Source: Hyposmocoma kahamanoa
Taxonomy: Eukaryota > Arthropoda > Insecta > Lepidoptera > Cosmopterigidae
Assembly: GCF_003589595.1 (NCBI RefSeq)
Contig: NW_020653200.1
Location: 10,205,455-10,269,454, forward strand
Length of the DNA: 64,000 bases
Direction of reading: 5' to 3'
Below the pieces are notes generated by a model. The model was given only the letters and a program-made list of their open reading frames with translations. It ran no database searches and was not told the origin of the DNA. Position numbers and translations under genes: made by a program. This document shows positions 26,497-41,400 of the stretch, one piece after another; the stretch's first letter is position 1; each line of letters begins with the position of its first letter.

Positions 26497-29400
26497 ACTT
26501 TTTCACTGCTATTGCTTGGACTTAAAGCGTTTCTGACCAACTTAGTGCGATTCAGTGCCGATGAGTGTGGTGTTTAAGTTGACGTAAAACAATTTGTAGC
26601 ATAAACACCTATACGTCTTCAGTAACCACAGTAACCTCCACAGAGACTTTTCTTAAATAGCCAAATATACATAATGCCGAATTAAAACGGTGCACTGCGG
26701 CTTAATTTAATTTTTAATTAATTAAAATTCACTGCTAAGCCGCATTAAGTCCAGTCTATTATTTTTTCTTGTATAGGAAGAAATTTATGTAGTACGAATG
26801 AGATACTGATATCTATAAATTTATATTATTTAGTAAACACTTTCATAGTTGATATACGCATAAAGAAAAATCATGTGTATTAAACATTTTTTTTAATTTT
26901 TAAACCAACTGATCGATGACTATATTTAAAATTATGTTTAAGTTTTTCGATGAGTAATTTAACAAATTATAGTTTTATTATGAGTGCTTCTAGTTTATTG
27001 AAGCTTACAAATGTAAGTTCTTAGGTTTTCGCGATTATTACACATAGGAAATGAAACAATTTTTTCGAATAAATATAAATATATAAATGCTTATACTTTA
27101 AAACTACATGAGTATAATCATAAATACTTAAAAAACTAAGCAGAAGGCTTATTTGATGTTATCGAAAATAATTTTTGACCTTTATTGCCACTGCCAAGCA
27201 TCTACAATAAAAAAAGGTCAGGAATATGTCAGAGTTAAGGTCCTCGGTACGTTATTGTCGACTCGTACGTATATAAGCCGACAAAAACATACTTGTACTA
27301 GAGGGGCAGTTTACGCCACAATTCACCATAATGTCCAATTCTGTAAACTTTACCAATACGCTCGAAACTTGTATATTATTTAATACGATTATGGAGGCAA
27401 ACATGACGTACAAACGTGACGACACGTGTGCAGTGAAGTCGAGCACCTATAGTTGGGCACGGAAGCATTCCGCTTCCGTGCCCAACTATTATTACTATAT
27501 TAGTTATGTAATTGGCTCCAGCAGAATAATTTCACTCACTTAACAACGACTAGAATTGTACCGGATTGTAAGATCGTATATCTTGTTGATTTTATTTTTA
27601 CTTGTAATGTGCTTCTTGACACGGTATCATTTCAACTCACTAAAAGGTTTTAAAAGGGCCGTTGTACGCAGGAAACTTGAAATTATTGTCTCAAAAAATA
27701 ATACTGTAGTTGTGTTTCTATTTACGTTTAAAAATACTTTAGTCATTTCTAAAATAAACATTTGATAACCTATATTTTGGAAAGTTTAGAAAATAAAGAG
27801 TAAAAAAAGAAATTTTATACGCACGCTTTGATGACGAAAAGTGTTTGGCCTTACTAAGAAAACGTTCGTACTTTAAGAAAATTAATTCTCTCAATCGAGA
27901 TAAAAAGTATTTTTGTATATAAAACGTACAAAGTTGTTGATAGATTCACTGAACCATGTGAATATTTTGTTATTTACTATTGGTGTGTTTTATAGATTAT
28001 AAGACTTTCGTGGTTTTTCAATAAATTATTACTACCACTATTTAGGTACAGATTTGTTAACAAGACGGCATAACTTCCTATTATCGCGATATTTCGGAAC
28101 GGTTACACGCTCCATGGTCACGGGTCAACTCGTCATGCTTTTATTAAATTACAATATGGCCACGTCGGAAAGCAGCAAAATTTTCATTATATGTGCATAA
28201 AATATATCTATTGACATTTTATCTACTATATTTGTATTATCTAACAGTCCCTTCGGCATCATTATTTAATAACGATGACGAATGCTGTCAACTTCTGATG
28301 ATTTATGTTTATTATTCATAAACATGATAATAACATGACACATATTATGCATTAGTGCAAGTTACGGTGTCAGCATTAATTGAAAAAAGACGAAGATCAC
28401 GATAATTGGCAGACCACAACATTTTACAACACTGTTGTTGTAAGAAATCAACTTTTGAAAATATCGTGGACGGATAGAGTGTCTAATGAAAGAGTATTGT
28501 AGATAGTGAATAAGAAATTAGAGGTCTTGAGTACCGTCAAAAAACGCAAGCTACAGGTCATATCATTTCGTCATATCATGCGTAAAAAATATACGACCTG
28601 CTCCGACTAATTACTTAAGGAAAATGACCATGGAAGAAGGCGTACTTCGTGGCTTAAGAATTTTCGGACATGGTTCACCTGAGTACAAGGTCCTCTTTCC
28701 GTGCTGCTGTGCCTATGATGCAGATAGTCCTAACTGCATCCGACCTCCGATAGGAGATGGCACCTTTGAGTACTTCACCCTCTTTAAGATTTTTTTCCTA
28801 GCGATATCTATGCCAATATTCATTAAATTTGGTTTAGCGGTTTAGGCGTGAAAACAACAGACAGATTTACTTTTTCATTCATTTTGATATCATAATTGAT
28901 AGATAAATTCCATACCTGAAACATTTTTTAAATCCAATATTAATTATTATTAGGATTAATTAGATCGTGAGAACAGGAAGTGAGTATGAAAAACCAAAAT
29001 ATATGTGTTTATTTATTACTTGCTGCTGTCTGGTCATCAAGTATATAATCCGAAATAGAGACAAAATGTCATTTAATTTGTTTGAAAACTATTCTGCCAA
29101 ATATATACGGTGATAGCCCGAATTCGAAACAATTGACGAGTGTCGTCAATTGTTTCACTTCAAATCGACCACTTTAACTTGGCTTTGCTATAATGGCCAA
29201 AAATTGAAAAAATACATATTTAATTACCGATGAAATGAAGTTCCGTTTGTTTTGTAATTAGATGTTTTGCTGGTTTTCCCACACGACCGAATGGTACAGC
29301 CTCCTATTGTTAGAGATATGTTTTTGGAATATAAGGAGACGTACACACAAGTCAGTTGTTAGCGCTGTACTATTTCACGTTTTTAATTTGTGATTTCAAC

Positions 29401-32400
29401 GCAAACGAGAGTTGATATTTAAAAATGACATTATGCCCATTTGCCTGATAAATTGCCAGGTTTGGGTGGCCCTTATTTCGTAACTATTTCTAGTTATATA
29501 CTCGATGTGCATGGTAAAGTGAAACAGGTATTTTATTCTATGATGTGGCTTAATCCGTCCAATCGGACGGAAGACATGCCATTACCGGTACTGTATTTCG
29601 TCCTTAAAACCATTGAAATAGTCTATATACTGGGTTATTTAAATTTAACCTCCTAAGACTATATTACTAGAAACACAAATAACTATGTGTCTTGCATGAC
29701 TTAAATAATTCATCAGATTTTACAAAAAAAAAACATTTAAATATATCGCTCCAAACGGTAATAACTCTGTGCAAAACGCAGGACGAGGTTGGGAGTTGTC
29801 GGAGAGGACGCTTGCATATATGAACTTTCTACCAAAAAAGTGTCAGATAGGACAAAAAAACTTAAAAGTTTGTATTGGGTAAATAAATTGTCAAAAGTTA
29901 TTGTTTCCGATGTTAGGCGTATAGTCCTGCAAGATTGATAGTATTTTAAAAATAACCCTGTATATCAGTTTATTCCGATAGCGTACTCAAACGTCAAAGC
30001 GTCATCCACTGGTAATAGGACACACTACATCAGTAATACGATTATGTTATGGTTGTGTAATGGATACAACACAGACTAGTGAGTTGCCGATGTTGTGCGT
30101 AATAGTAATTATCGGATTAAACGTTTATTAAGTAATATTAGAAGTTGACTGCATTCTACTTTAGAAGTGATTACTCGGTGTCAGTTACTTTCGAGTGCTT
30201 TCGAGCATGGCGTGATGTCTTAGTAGAGGGGTAGCAGTATGCACTATGAAAGTATATTAACATCACTGACGCGGCCTTCGAGAAAGTTCCAATACGTCAC
30301 AACCTTAATGTCACCGCTACGCACATTTTCCATAGTGCATAAGACTGACGCTTTGCTGCTGCTTCACAGACGCAGTAGTGTACGCCACTAGATGCATTAT
30401 TTAAAAGTCCATCTTTAGTCATGAGGATACGATAAAGGATACGATAAGGAGCCCTAAAGTGATTAAATTATACATTGAGATTTAAGTGTGGCCGCGATGG
30501 TATAATTTATAATAAATAAAATAAATCTCTACAATTGTAAAAATTGTCTCATTGTTATTGCCAACTTTGGGTTTTATTGAACGCTAACTAAAATAAGTTT
30601 TGTCCTCTAATTTAAGTGTTAAAAAGCCTTATTTTTCTTTTATTTATAAATTATGCTGAAATCCACGACAGAATGATAAACTGATTCAATTCATTTTGAT
30701 TACAAAAGTCCGAAATATTCTTGTTATTTTTTAGTCGAAAATTTTTTTCTATATTTTAATTTTTTTTATTAAGGGACAAAAATTATATATATGCAGAAAA
30801 ACTCATATTTAAAATTAGCTTATAACCGTAAATGAACCTTAAATGTGTCTACGCTTAGACAATATTTGCAATTCAACACTAAAAATTGTGAATACAATAC
30901 TACTCGCTCGAATACAGACACATATATAGGTACAACAAAGAAACAAAACAACATATTTTAGGCAGCATTATCCGTATCCCAAACATTTTGTGGTAAAAAG
31001 TTTTCTGAGTGACTGTCACAGAGGCAGTAATTTTAAATTGCGTTAATATTATTCACATTTCCTTGCGTACTTAGGTTCGTATTCTCTAGTAATACAACGT
31101 TTTAATAATAAGCAATAAAAGCCAAAGCTCGTTATCTTAAAAACAAAACTTAAACTGTTACCGTGATGTCTCATCATATCCGTCTAGATTTTTAGAAAAC
31201 CTTCGATAATAAATTAAATTGTTTTGTATTTTGTGTGAGATTGTACTTTATTATTTAAGTCAAGCAAATTTGCCTAAAGGGTGTTAATATTGACTAAATG
31301 TGAACACCAATTCAAACAAATCTTATTCTTCATCAGTATGATAAACAGAGAGGTTTATCATATCGATATCAAGAACATAAAAAAAACAATGAGTTCACTC
31401 TATTTTACTTTGTTACTATGCCATGTTACATTGCATAATCACTTTTTACTCCATAGTCAAATTGTACTACGTAACTCAGAATCACTTAGCCGGAAGAAAT
31501 CTATTACTTAATAATATACCATTGTCTTTATAAACTATCCATACCAATATAAAAGAGTTACTTATTTCCTTTAGCACAGGCTTTCATTAAAGAAAATGTA
31601 TTCGGCGATTCTTAGTTATTCTTATCCTACTTTTTTATTTATTTTATAGTAACTAAGTGACAGGACGAACAAGTCGTGCGCTTGATGGTAAGTGACACGT
31701 CTGTCCATAACAGTTGCAGTGCACTCAGAACTTTAAATCACAAGATCTGAGGGGCACTGATACTGCGCCCTGCACCCTGAGATATAAGTTGAAAAGTCCC
31801 ATGTGCTTATAATTTCACCAGCAGCTTATTCCTTCGAAACCGGAACGCAGTAATGCTCACACCACTGCTTGCCGGCAGAAATAGGTAAGGTTGGCAGTAT
31901 TTCCCTGGAGGAACTCTTTCACAAGGAGCTCTACTGCTACTAAATGTGGCGATTCTTTCAAGTTGTTCTTATTGTATTAGGCGATTTTTACAAGCAATTA
32001 TTTTTGTCAATATTATAAATAACTACCTACTGAAAAATATATAATACTGTTTCAACATGTTTTGGAACTAGTTAATAATTAATCGGCATTGCAAATTGAA
32101 TTCGCAGTGACTGAAAACTTTCATGAACCACATATGTACACCACGTTAATAAAGTTACCTTCAGTTTGCCGTAGAAAACAAGCACTACCCGGTCAAATTA
32201 TATGACCTAAAAGCTATCTAAAAGCTTTTATGTGATAGAGTAAAATTAAGCAGCGGCTGTTTGTGATTTTTGTTAATTTATAAATTATAAAAAAATAACG
32301 ATGAAATTGTTCTTGGAACTTTAAGCATTGTTCTTGTAATATGCACTCGTATAATCGCTATCAGTCTAGGAGAAAAAAATTGGAAGCAAAAACGACAATA

Positions 32401-35400
32401 ACTGATATTATAAGTGTGATCAACGCTGCGAAGTCAAGTAGTGATTTTTTATTAAAATACACTTCATCGAGTGCTTACCATAGGCTTAAACTCTCTACTA
32501 GAATATATCGGCGGCTTTGCCCGCGATCTACCATGAGATTATAGTGACGGTTATCGCTAGCGACCGCGTAAAATGTTTGTATTCAGTAGCAATAGAGCTC
32601 CTTGAGCTCTATTCAATACTTCCTATTTTTTTTTTTCTATTCTATACTTCCCTGGACGAGCTCTTTTAGAGCTCGTCCAGGGAAGTACTGCCACCTTACC
32701 TATTTCTACCGCCAAGCAGTAATGTCAGTATTATTGAATTACGATTTTGAAGAGTAAGGGTGCTGCTGAAATTATAGGCACATGGGTCATGTCAACTTAT
32801 GTGTCAGGGCGATGGGTGCTGTGCCAGTGACCTTATGTGTTTTGCAATTTAAAGCTCTGGGTGGCAATGGCACTGCAACTGCTATGGACTGGCTTGTATC
32901 TTACCATCAAGCGCACGACTAGTTCGTTCCGTCAGTTGATATTATAAAAAAGTATACAAAATGTTGTTTCTTCTTGTGACCGCTAGGGGCGCCCTATAAT
33001 GTACCATACAAAATTGTGGAGTTATTTACGCGATCGCTAGAGACAACTCTCACAAACTAAACTAAATTCGTGGTAGAGGCACTGTTAATATAAAAACCAG
33101 TGTTACTTTACCAAACGTCAGTGAAGTTTGTGAAAAAAATAAAGTAAGCGTCTAATATAGACATGGCAACACTCCCTGAGTACTTATATAAGTACTTATA
33201 TAAAATTTCATGTTGAAGACAGTTTTTGTTGTGATTTCTTATCCTTTTCACACTTCGTGTCTAGTGCAATGCATGCAAAATAAACTCCCAATACCGAATA
33301 GTAATCATGTAGTACAGTTACGAAATGATTTATCTTAAATCTATTTTATAGTATATGTCTAAAAAGACGCATTGTGGATGCTTTTATATTTTAAAACTAG
33401 TTAAAATTAACAAACAAACCATCTCTTATCTTTTATCAATACAGCGCATCTGCGGCGTGTATACGCACAGATAACTTGCGTTTTCGGCGCCACTGAATTT
33501 GTGAAAGTGTGCAAAGGTTTATTCGCTGCGATTGCATCGAGTGTGAATCGCGTTAACGCGCGCCATCTGCGCGTCATTAGCTTGTATAAAATATGCCGAA
33601 TGCATGGGCTCTAATTGTTACTTTAATTTATTTCCTTTTTTGTCGAATTATAAAATTAAGTTAAACAGTTCACTAGCATATCATTCATTCATTAGGGTTG
33701 TTTACGAAGGTATATTTTTTATTATTGGGCACGGTATGAGCGGTGAGCAGACAGTGTTGCCAGCAAGAATAAAATAAAGTAAATATTACCTTATAAACCA
33801 AAGTCAATGTTTTAAACGGAATAAAATACTATACTGTGTTAGAAGACGTGTAATCCATTAAAATTAATTATATTCCAAGTGTTTGTCGCGCTATACTTGA
33901 GTCGCGCTGAGGTGGTTTATTCAGACCACAGAACACTCTGGCTCCTTGAGGTTTTGTTGACTTTAGCCATCGTCAAAGAGTTATGTAAACCCTGACTAGG
34001 TTAAACGTGCAGGCTTGATTACGTAGAAATGAAAAGTAAATTGCAAGTGATTCGAAAATGTAATTGCGTTTTCGGTACTAAGTTGTAAGTTGTAATTGCT
34101 CCACCATCTCATTCTTGTGTAATTGAATAACAAATGCAAAAAATCTGTTAACTTCAATGGAATTATAAGTGTCAAATATTCCTTTAGGAACCGTAGTACT
34201 ATAGCCAAGATTTTGTCGTTAGAACAGACCCATGCATAGTATTACAACATAGTTGTACGGGTTGATACTAGTCTACGACTAACAAGGTGTAAGTAAAAAT
34301 GTACAAAGAAAAACATTTATATGTACCTTCGATAATACGAAGTATCTACAAATTGTAACGTGTAGTGAATAATATATATTTCTCACGAATTGGAAAGTAA
34401 AATCACTTTTCTTAATGGACCTTCAGAGCTAAGTTACTCAATACGTGTTTACGAGTGACGAAAGCTATCGCATCAACATTCTCGATGTAGGATACAACGC
34501 TGATCCTGTGTTTTCTCTTGTATTCACTAGGAAATCTCGGCCGTGATGTGAGTTGAATATTAAACCGCGTTATTGATTTTTGAGATATTAGAGTTAGAAG
34601 TATTAGTTAAGTGAATAAGTTATTGAGTTAGATTCGGAGATGGTATGTTTAATCCGCCTAACACGCAGATGCAATTAATTTTTCCACCACCGGATTCAAT
34701 ATACAAATACCTAATTTTGATGTCATAGATGCCTAAGTAAATACTAAAAAAGTTGTCACTATCGTATCACATTTTATATACATATATTCATATAATCTAC
34801 GAAGATATGTAAATAAAATATGGTGAAGAACAATTTTTTTCAATTTATTGCAAATACTATAATTCCGACCGCTAGAGCTTTATACCTTCAAGAACCTTCA
34901 AAGAAAAGAAGATTCGTATTATAAAGTGTTGTATTTTTCGTTATATAACTCGTATATGTTAGTTGTGACACACATATACAGCTAATCCGGAACGCAATGT
35001 CATTTTTTTTCTGCTACAAGTAGCAAATTAAGAAACTAAACAATGTCAAAATGGCGTGTCAAATTATACGATGGCGACTCTATTATCAACTTTTGTTTTT
35101 TGTTAGTGATATTATATTGCTGGGTGGCAATTTTCGCATTACAAAAAACAGCTTTTGGTTATATGGCTAGGCACTTTGTAAATCAGTGTATTGTACAATT
35201 CCGCTGCGAGGGTTATACAAGTATATTTAACATGTTTCCTAATTTAAATTATACCCGAATAAAATTGCAATGGATAGGCGTAATGATTACCAAGACTGTG
35301 AAAGTTCGAATGATGTCGTTCAAACTTTTTTAGGTGGATTCGGGTAACACACCTTCTTGAAAAAGCTCACTTGTTACTTACTTTCAGATACTTAAAAAGT

Positions 35401-38400
35401 GGTCCGCTTTTAACTAAATTTTATTTATTAAATTAAATTTTATGTATAAAAATTTGCAATATTGCAACAGGTCGTACATACGACAAGTCTGAATGCAAAG
35501 CTGACGAGTTTTAATATATTGAGGTTTTTTATATTCAGAACTTATGATTCAAAATTGTCATTTTAGAGAATGCGGACACTCTTGCTATGTGCCCTTTTAG
35601 GGCTGACAATGGCGCGAGACGACGACTGGCAGCCGATAGTTCCTGAAGCATCGTCGTCATATTCGACCTACGTGAAATCTTCTGAAAGATCCTTGGAATC
35701 TAGGTTAGTGCGCTGCTAAAATTCAAACAGTCAGAACTCTTTGGAGTTCTTTTTGATCTTCGATCTTGCTATAATGTGATATTGCTAAGATACTGTTATT
35801 TTTCATTTTGTTAAATATTTCTTGTGGAATGAAACCGTATTTTTCAAAGGATGTATCAAATTTATCATATATTATAAAGTGGGAAAATTTATTTCTCGAC
35901 ATTTTATGAGTAAATAATCATTTATTCATCAAGATCCGGACTTGTCCGGAATACACCATTATGAAATCTTGACAGTTCATCGAAATGCCCACACATTGCT
36001 CACTGTCGCCATGTTTCAAATAATATATGTATATATCTTAGAGGATGGAAAAAAATCTAAGGTATATTTGTATGTAACACCGACTTCAAACCTGATACTG
36101 CACTGACACCAGTCTTTAACTGGTTGATATCCCATAATTAAATTGCTTTTGTGAACGAAAAAAATAAATAAGAGTTATTATTATTATAAAACGATACTAA
36201 AACCTAAGACATACACTTCTTTATCAAAAATATTATGCGCCGTACGTTTGAGATTCCATAGATACCTAAATGTATATGAAAGTAGAAAATAGAAGTAGGA
36301 AATATAACATCTAGTAGAATAATAATTTATTGTTTCAGCTCGCCGTTGAAAATTTTGAACAGACGGCCACTTCCATCATACAACAATAAGCTGAGTTTGC
36401 ACCATGCAGCACCGCCTTCTGACACGTGTAGTTTGTACAAGGTTTCTTTGAATCAGGAACTTTTGAACCAGTACGTCGAATATCAGAAAGACTTACCTAA
36501 TCTGAAGGAATTCACACTGTGTATGTGGACCAAGTTTCATAATCACTCACAGGATCATCCCTTGTTTTCTTATTCGGGTAAGTTTCGTCACAATATTTAA
36601 ATCAAGGCTAGTCTTTAGTCTTGCGTTCAATAAAAAAATCGTAGCGTAATATTACAGCAACTGTCTAAATTAGAGTGTTCGTGAAAAGATTAAAAACATT
36701 TACATGAAACCTAAACTTTAGAGTCAGTTTATAGGTCACTCTTTGTACATGGCCACTCGGTTTTTGCCAATTGCCAACGCTTCGAATATTGACCTGCCAT
36801 CAAAATGCCAAAGAATAAATAACGTTTACAGTGTATGTCTGGGCTTGATAGTTGAATTAGGAAAGACTCAACAATGATTCGATTGAATAGATGATGCAAA
36901 GTAACCAGGACAGTCAATTATTTTTGCGACGTCCAAGTAGTACAGACTTTTCGATTCGTGATTCTGGGTTCAGGACTCACTGGTTCGTAAATTACATGAT
37001 TCTGGGTTCCCGGTAATACTGCCTACTGTGGTGATAGAGTAAGTTATAATATAGTAAGTAATTTTTTCAATGTTGACTGATTTAATCAACACTTAGAGAG
37101 GACCAGTATTTATTTTAAGCATGCTAAATGTTAAATCGGTCATTCATACTCCATTATTTCTTTTAGAATTGTGGGAGCTAAAGTTGACTCGATTGCAAAG
37201 TATTTTAAAAAAGTAGGTCAATTATTAAATATCGAATTATGAAGTGGAAAAAAATTAGATATCTGAAATCTTTTTGTAGTTATCGGCAACGTTTGTAGCC
37301 TCATACAGGCAAATATTTTAATACGGCTCATATTATCATCAATTGTTTTTTTATATTTTAGTTTTGTTCCATCTATTAAGTAACTATCGTCCATTACTCA
37401 TAAATTTAAATAATCAAATGTCACTATAAGTTTCCAGGTTGCTATGTTATCAATCTGAAGGGTTTTTTTACAATTGCTCTGATCTACATAACAGAATTTA
37501 TAAATGTCATTTTATCAGATTATATTTTCCATTTTATATTTTCCAATTACCAGAATGAAATTTCCGTTTAATCCTCTCAAGCGCAGTTTATGATAAATTA
37601 TTTAAATGAAAGCATATTAAAGTATGGTCCTCTTCTATATTACACTGTGTAACGCTGCTGACCTCTTTCATCGGAATATATTTTTTATCACCCTCCTTGG
37701 CTGGTTCCTGCCTGGTACTTTTAAAATTGTGAATCGTTCTCAAATTACCTTTTCCTTCACTATTCTTACGTTGGTTCGTTCCGTCGTCACTCCCATCAAA
37801 ATTCTCAAAACGAGAGGTTGTGCATTTCTCTGGTAAATTTATACTGTTTAAATGGCTAAAAATTTCTTATGTATATTTTATAACGAAGAAACACAAAAAT
37901 GTGAGGAAAATAATTATTGTTTGCGCGCACACATTTTTGCGGAAAAGTTCAGAATGTCGAAGCTACGAGCATCGCCATGTCTTTGAAACAGCTCTTGGTA
38001 TGTCAAGAAAAAATAAGCCTCTACAAGGATATTATCACGGCTCTCAGACAAGTCAAGGATGACAAAACTGGTATACAGTACTGTATACTGACAAACAGGC
38101 TACAATTGTAATCCCTATTAAGCCTCACGTTAAATTAAAATTTCGTAATGGACGTAACCGATACAGATCGCATATTACTGTGTAAATGTGGTTATAATAA
38201 GTTGATCATAATAAGTCTGTTCGAGAGATTTAAAATCAAATAACTTTTTTCATACTTATAGCTTTTTGTGCGTTCAGTAATAAATGCGATATTATACCAA
38301 AAATTACAATTCATAACGTATTATTTATATTTCATGTGATAAAGAAATTTTTACATTGAAAACCACAAATCTATTTTTATTCATCTTATTTTTCCTCATT

Positions 38401-41400
38401 TCTCTAAGCGTTACTTCCACACTTGACACAATATTTGACTTACAGACGAAATCTTGTTTGAATCTTGTATTATGGAAATTCACCTATGCATGGATGTATT
38501 TCTTATTTGAAAAAAAATTCACAACCATTTGTTAGAGAGTTAGTGTTACCAGCACTTGGTTAGAGGCAGCTCTAATGAAGGCAAAGTGCTAGAAAGGACA
38601 GATCAAAAATTATATAATTTGATGTTTTTTCAGATGTGTGTTTCCGAAACAATCAATGTAGTACCTGTTAAATGTTTTCATTTAGCAGATACTGCGACAC
38701 AAAAGAAGATGGATTCATTCTTAAAGTTTACTATAAAGAATGTATTGACGATTATCTTTATTTGTAATAGTGTTACGGTAGAGTGAATTCACAATCGCGT
38801 GGTACAATTTGCTCTATTATACACGTGTACTATACACGCACTGATTATGTTGTATGTCGCAAGGTATGTATCGCCACGTAACAGACAAACAACGCCTGAA
38901 ATAAATTCGGCGAATTTTCAGCCAAAATTAAGTGTCTGCGGCGATATTGTTATGTCAATTGCAATATCGATATCAAACGGATTAAATTTAGTACAAAATC
39001 AATATTTGCGTGAAAACGTGCCTATGAAATGAATGTTTTCGTTAGTAGCAAAATAGCATGAAAAACTTAATATCGGAAATTCCAAAAACAGCCTTAGAAA
39101 ATGATAATTGAATTTAAGCTGTCGTGCCGATGACTGCACCTTATTTCTCTGAATAAAAGTGGGTATGCAATTACATTTACCTAAGCACACTTCGAGTAAC
39201 CAATTGGTACGAAATAGTGCAAAAAGAACAATATGGCGACTTTTAGTGCGAAGTTACATTTAGTGTCAATCCTCTTTTTGACCCCGGGTAGTTAGGTAGA
39301 AATTATAGGCTCGACGTAAAGAAAATTAAAGTGAAATTACTCTATGATTGCGGGCTCGATTTCAAGGAACAATCGTTTAATGGTTCAATCGTTGCAAAGA
39401 CGAAAAGCAATTAAAATGTTCGTTTGTAAATGACATACTTTGCTGCCCCCGTTATTTTATATACTACGTTCAATGTAGCGTTTTTAGAAGCCGTAATAAA
39501 TTCCGTATATGAGTTCAAGTGATTTACGTATTAAATTAAGTAAGCTGTATTTTAATTGCAGTTGGTGAAAGCCCCAGAGAGATATCATCGTGGGTTTCCA
39601 ATACAAACGAGGCGAGTTACTTCAGCATGGCTGTACATGGTCAGACTTTCTTCAGACTTAACTATCCGCTTAAACTCAACACGTGAGTATTTTCATACCT
39701 AATTTATATACATCCTGCTGTTAGGTAGGGCTGTCGACCCCCGTGACTCAAAAAAAAACCTTGACCTACTTTGAAAAGATCCCATAGCATGATAAACTAT
39801 AACTAGATGGGCTAGTTAACCATGTACATAAAGTTCTTTAACCTAACAGACAATCTGCTTATAAGCCATATGCTGCATAAACATTTCTCTACGCTTATTG
39901 TATTATTTGTTACATAGTGGCCGTTCTTTTAAAGTCGGCAAATTAACATAATTGTATTTAATGAAACTTTTAAGTACGTCCCACTCGCAATACAAATTAT
40001 AATCAAAGAAAGTAACTAAGCAAATTACACTTGTAATCGTCACATTGACTAAGCACTCTTTAGTTAGGAAGCTTCCGGTGAGAAAAATGAGTATAAAACT
40101 TTAGAGTAGGGAAACCTGTCTTTATCAACTATTACGCAACACAAAGCATGAGATGAGAAGAATAATTCTTTATCATAGCGAATTCATGTACCTACGTAGC
40201 AACAGATTAATTTTTTTAGGCGTTGACTGTCAAATGTCAACCGTGACCATGGGACCTGTAAAGGCCCCGAAACGTCGGTTTGTTTGAAAAAACAAATATA
40301 CGCGATTTAAATCCGGAAAAATAGTTTCATTTCCTATGTGTAACAATCGCGAAAACCTAAGAACTCAATCTGAATATTTATTTCCATTAAATATTCAGAT
40401 TTAAAAAAAAATTAAGACTTCTCTTCAGACATTTAATATGAAATTAAGACAGCCATGATGTCCTTATAATCATTTAGTTTTATCTGTGATAAAAACTAAG
40501 ACAAAAACGACAAATCCTAAAACCCCTTAGTGTTGTAAAAATTCGAGTCTGAGAAGAACTTGAGTCATACATCTAACTTGAGTTTTAAACAAAAGTCGAG
40601 TTCGAAAACTCGACCTGAAGTGACTTCTACTTAACGACATTTCGAGTATGACCAGCAGGTTTTAATTACTATGGCCCACGAGTTCATCTACGCAGAATTA
40701 AAATTGGTTGGAGTTTCTTATACAAACTTTGACCAATAGCTAACCACAATAAGAGTTGAATTTTGAAAGATTCCTCGTAAATGTACGCCCCAATCACACT
40801 AAAACGTACATGGTAGACAAATTGTGATTAAAGTCACAAACCGATCACATGTACCTATTTTGCGCCTGATAGACAGCTCAATCATCAATCATATCAATCA
40901 TCAATACCTAAAGACTTAAAGGAAAGCAACATAAGGTTTATTTATCTTTAGCTCAACTCCTCGATAGGCTCGTAATACGTCGACCAGTAGTTTTTTTACC
41001 AGTAGTTAGTCTTTATGAGTCAAGTCTTGTGATTAGAGTCGACTTCCTAACACAAGTCTTTTAAAAAACTAGAATTACCAGTACTCAAGGTCACAATGAA
41101 ATTTGGTGAAATACTACTTTGACAACCATCCTGTTTGCTCCTTGGAGTTTGATAGAGCTATTTTACTACGAATTTCTGTCAAAGCCATGCAAAAAAGCCC
41201 GTTACATTATGGAGCTAGCGAGCGATTTCCCTGTGTCGTTAGAATTGCTGAGATTATTCACATTCTCAGTTATTGTAGTATTTTATAAATGGTGAAAGAA
41301 TTGTCCAAATTTACGTAATGGACCACATCTCTATTACAAGGCGTAAGTTGAAACAATGAGTCATGAATAGTCATGATGAGTGTGGTTTTTACCACATCAT

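Noticed and set aside
28624..28845. 73-codon frame with CCCAYDAD
   Set aside because: Its end overlaps a dispersed LINE-tail-like sequence; no domain seen. Likely repeat derived.
35043..35333. 96-codon frame upstream of gene B
   Set aside because: AT-rich, no recognisable motif and no in-phase splice link to gene B; probably chance.
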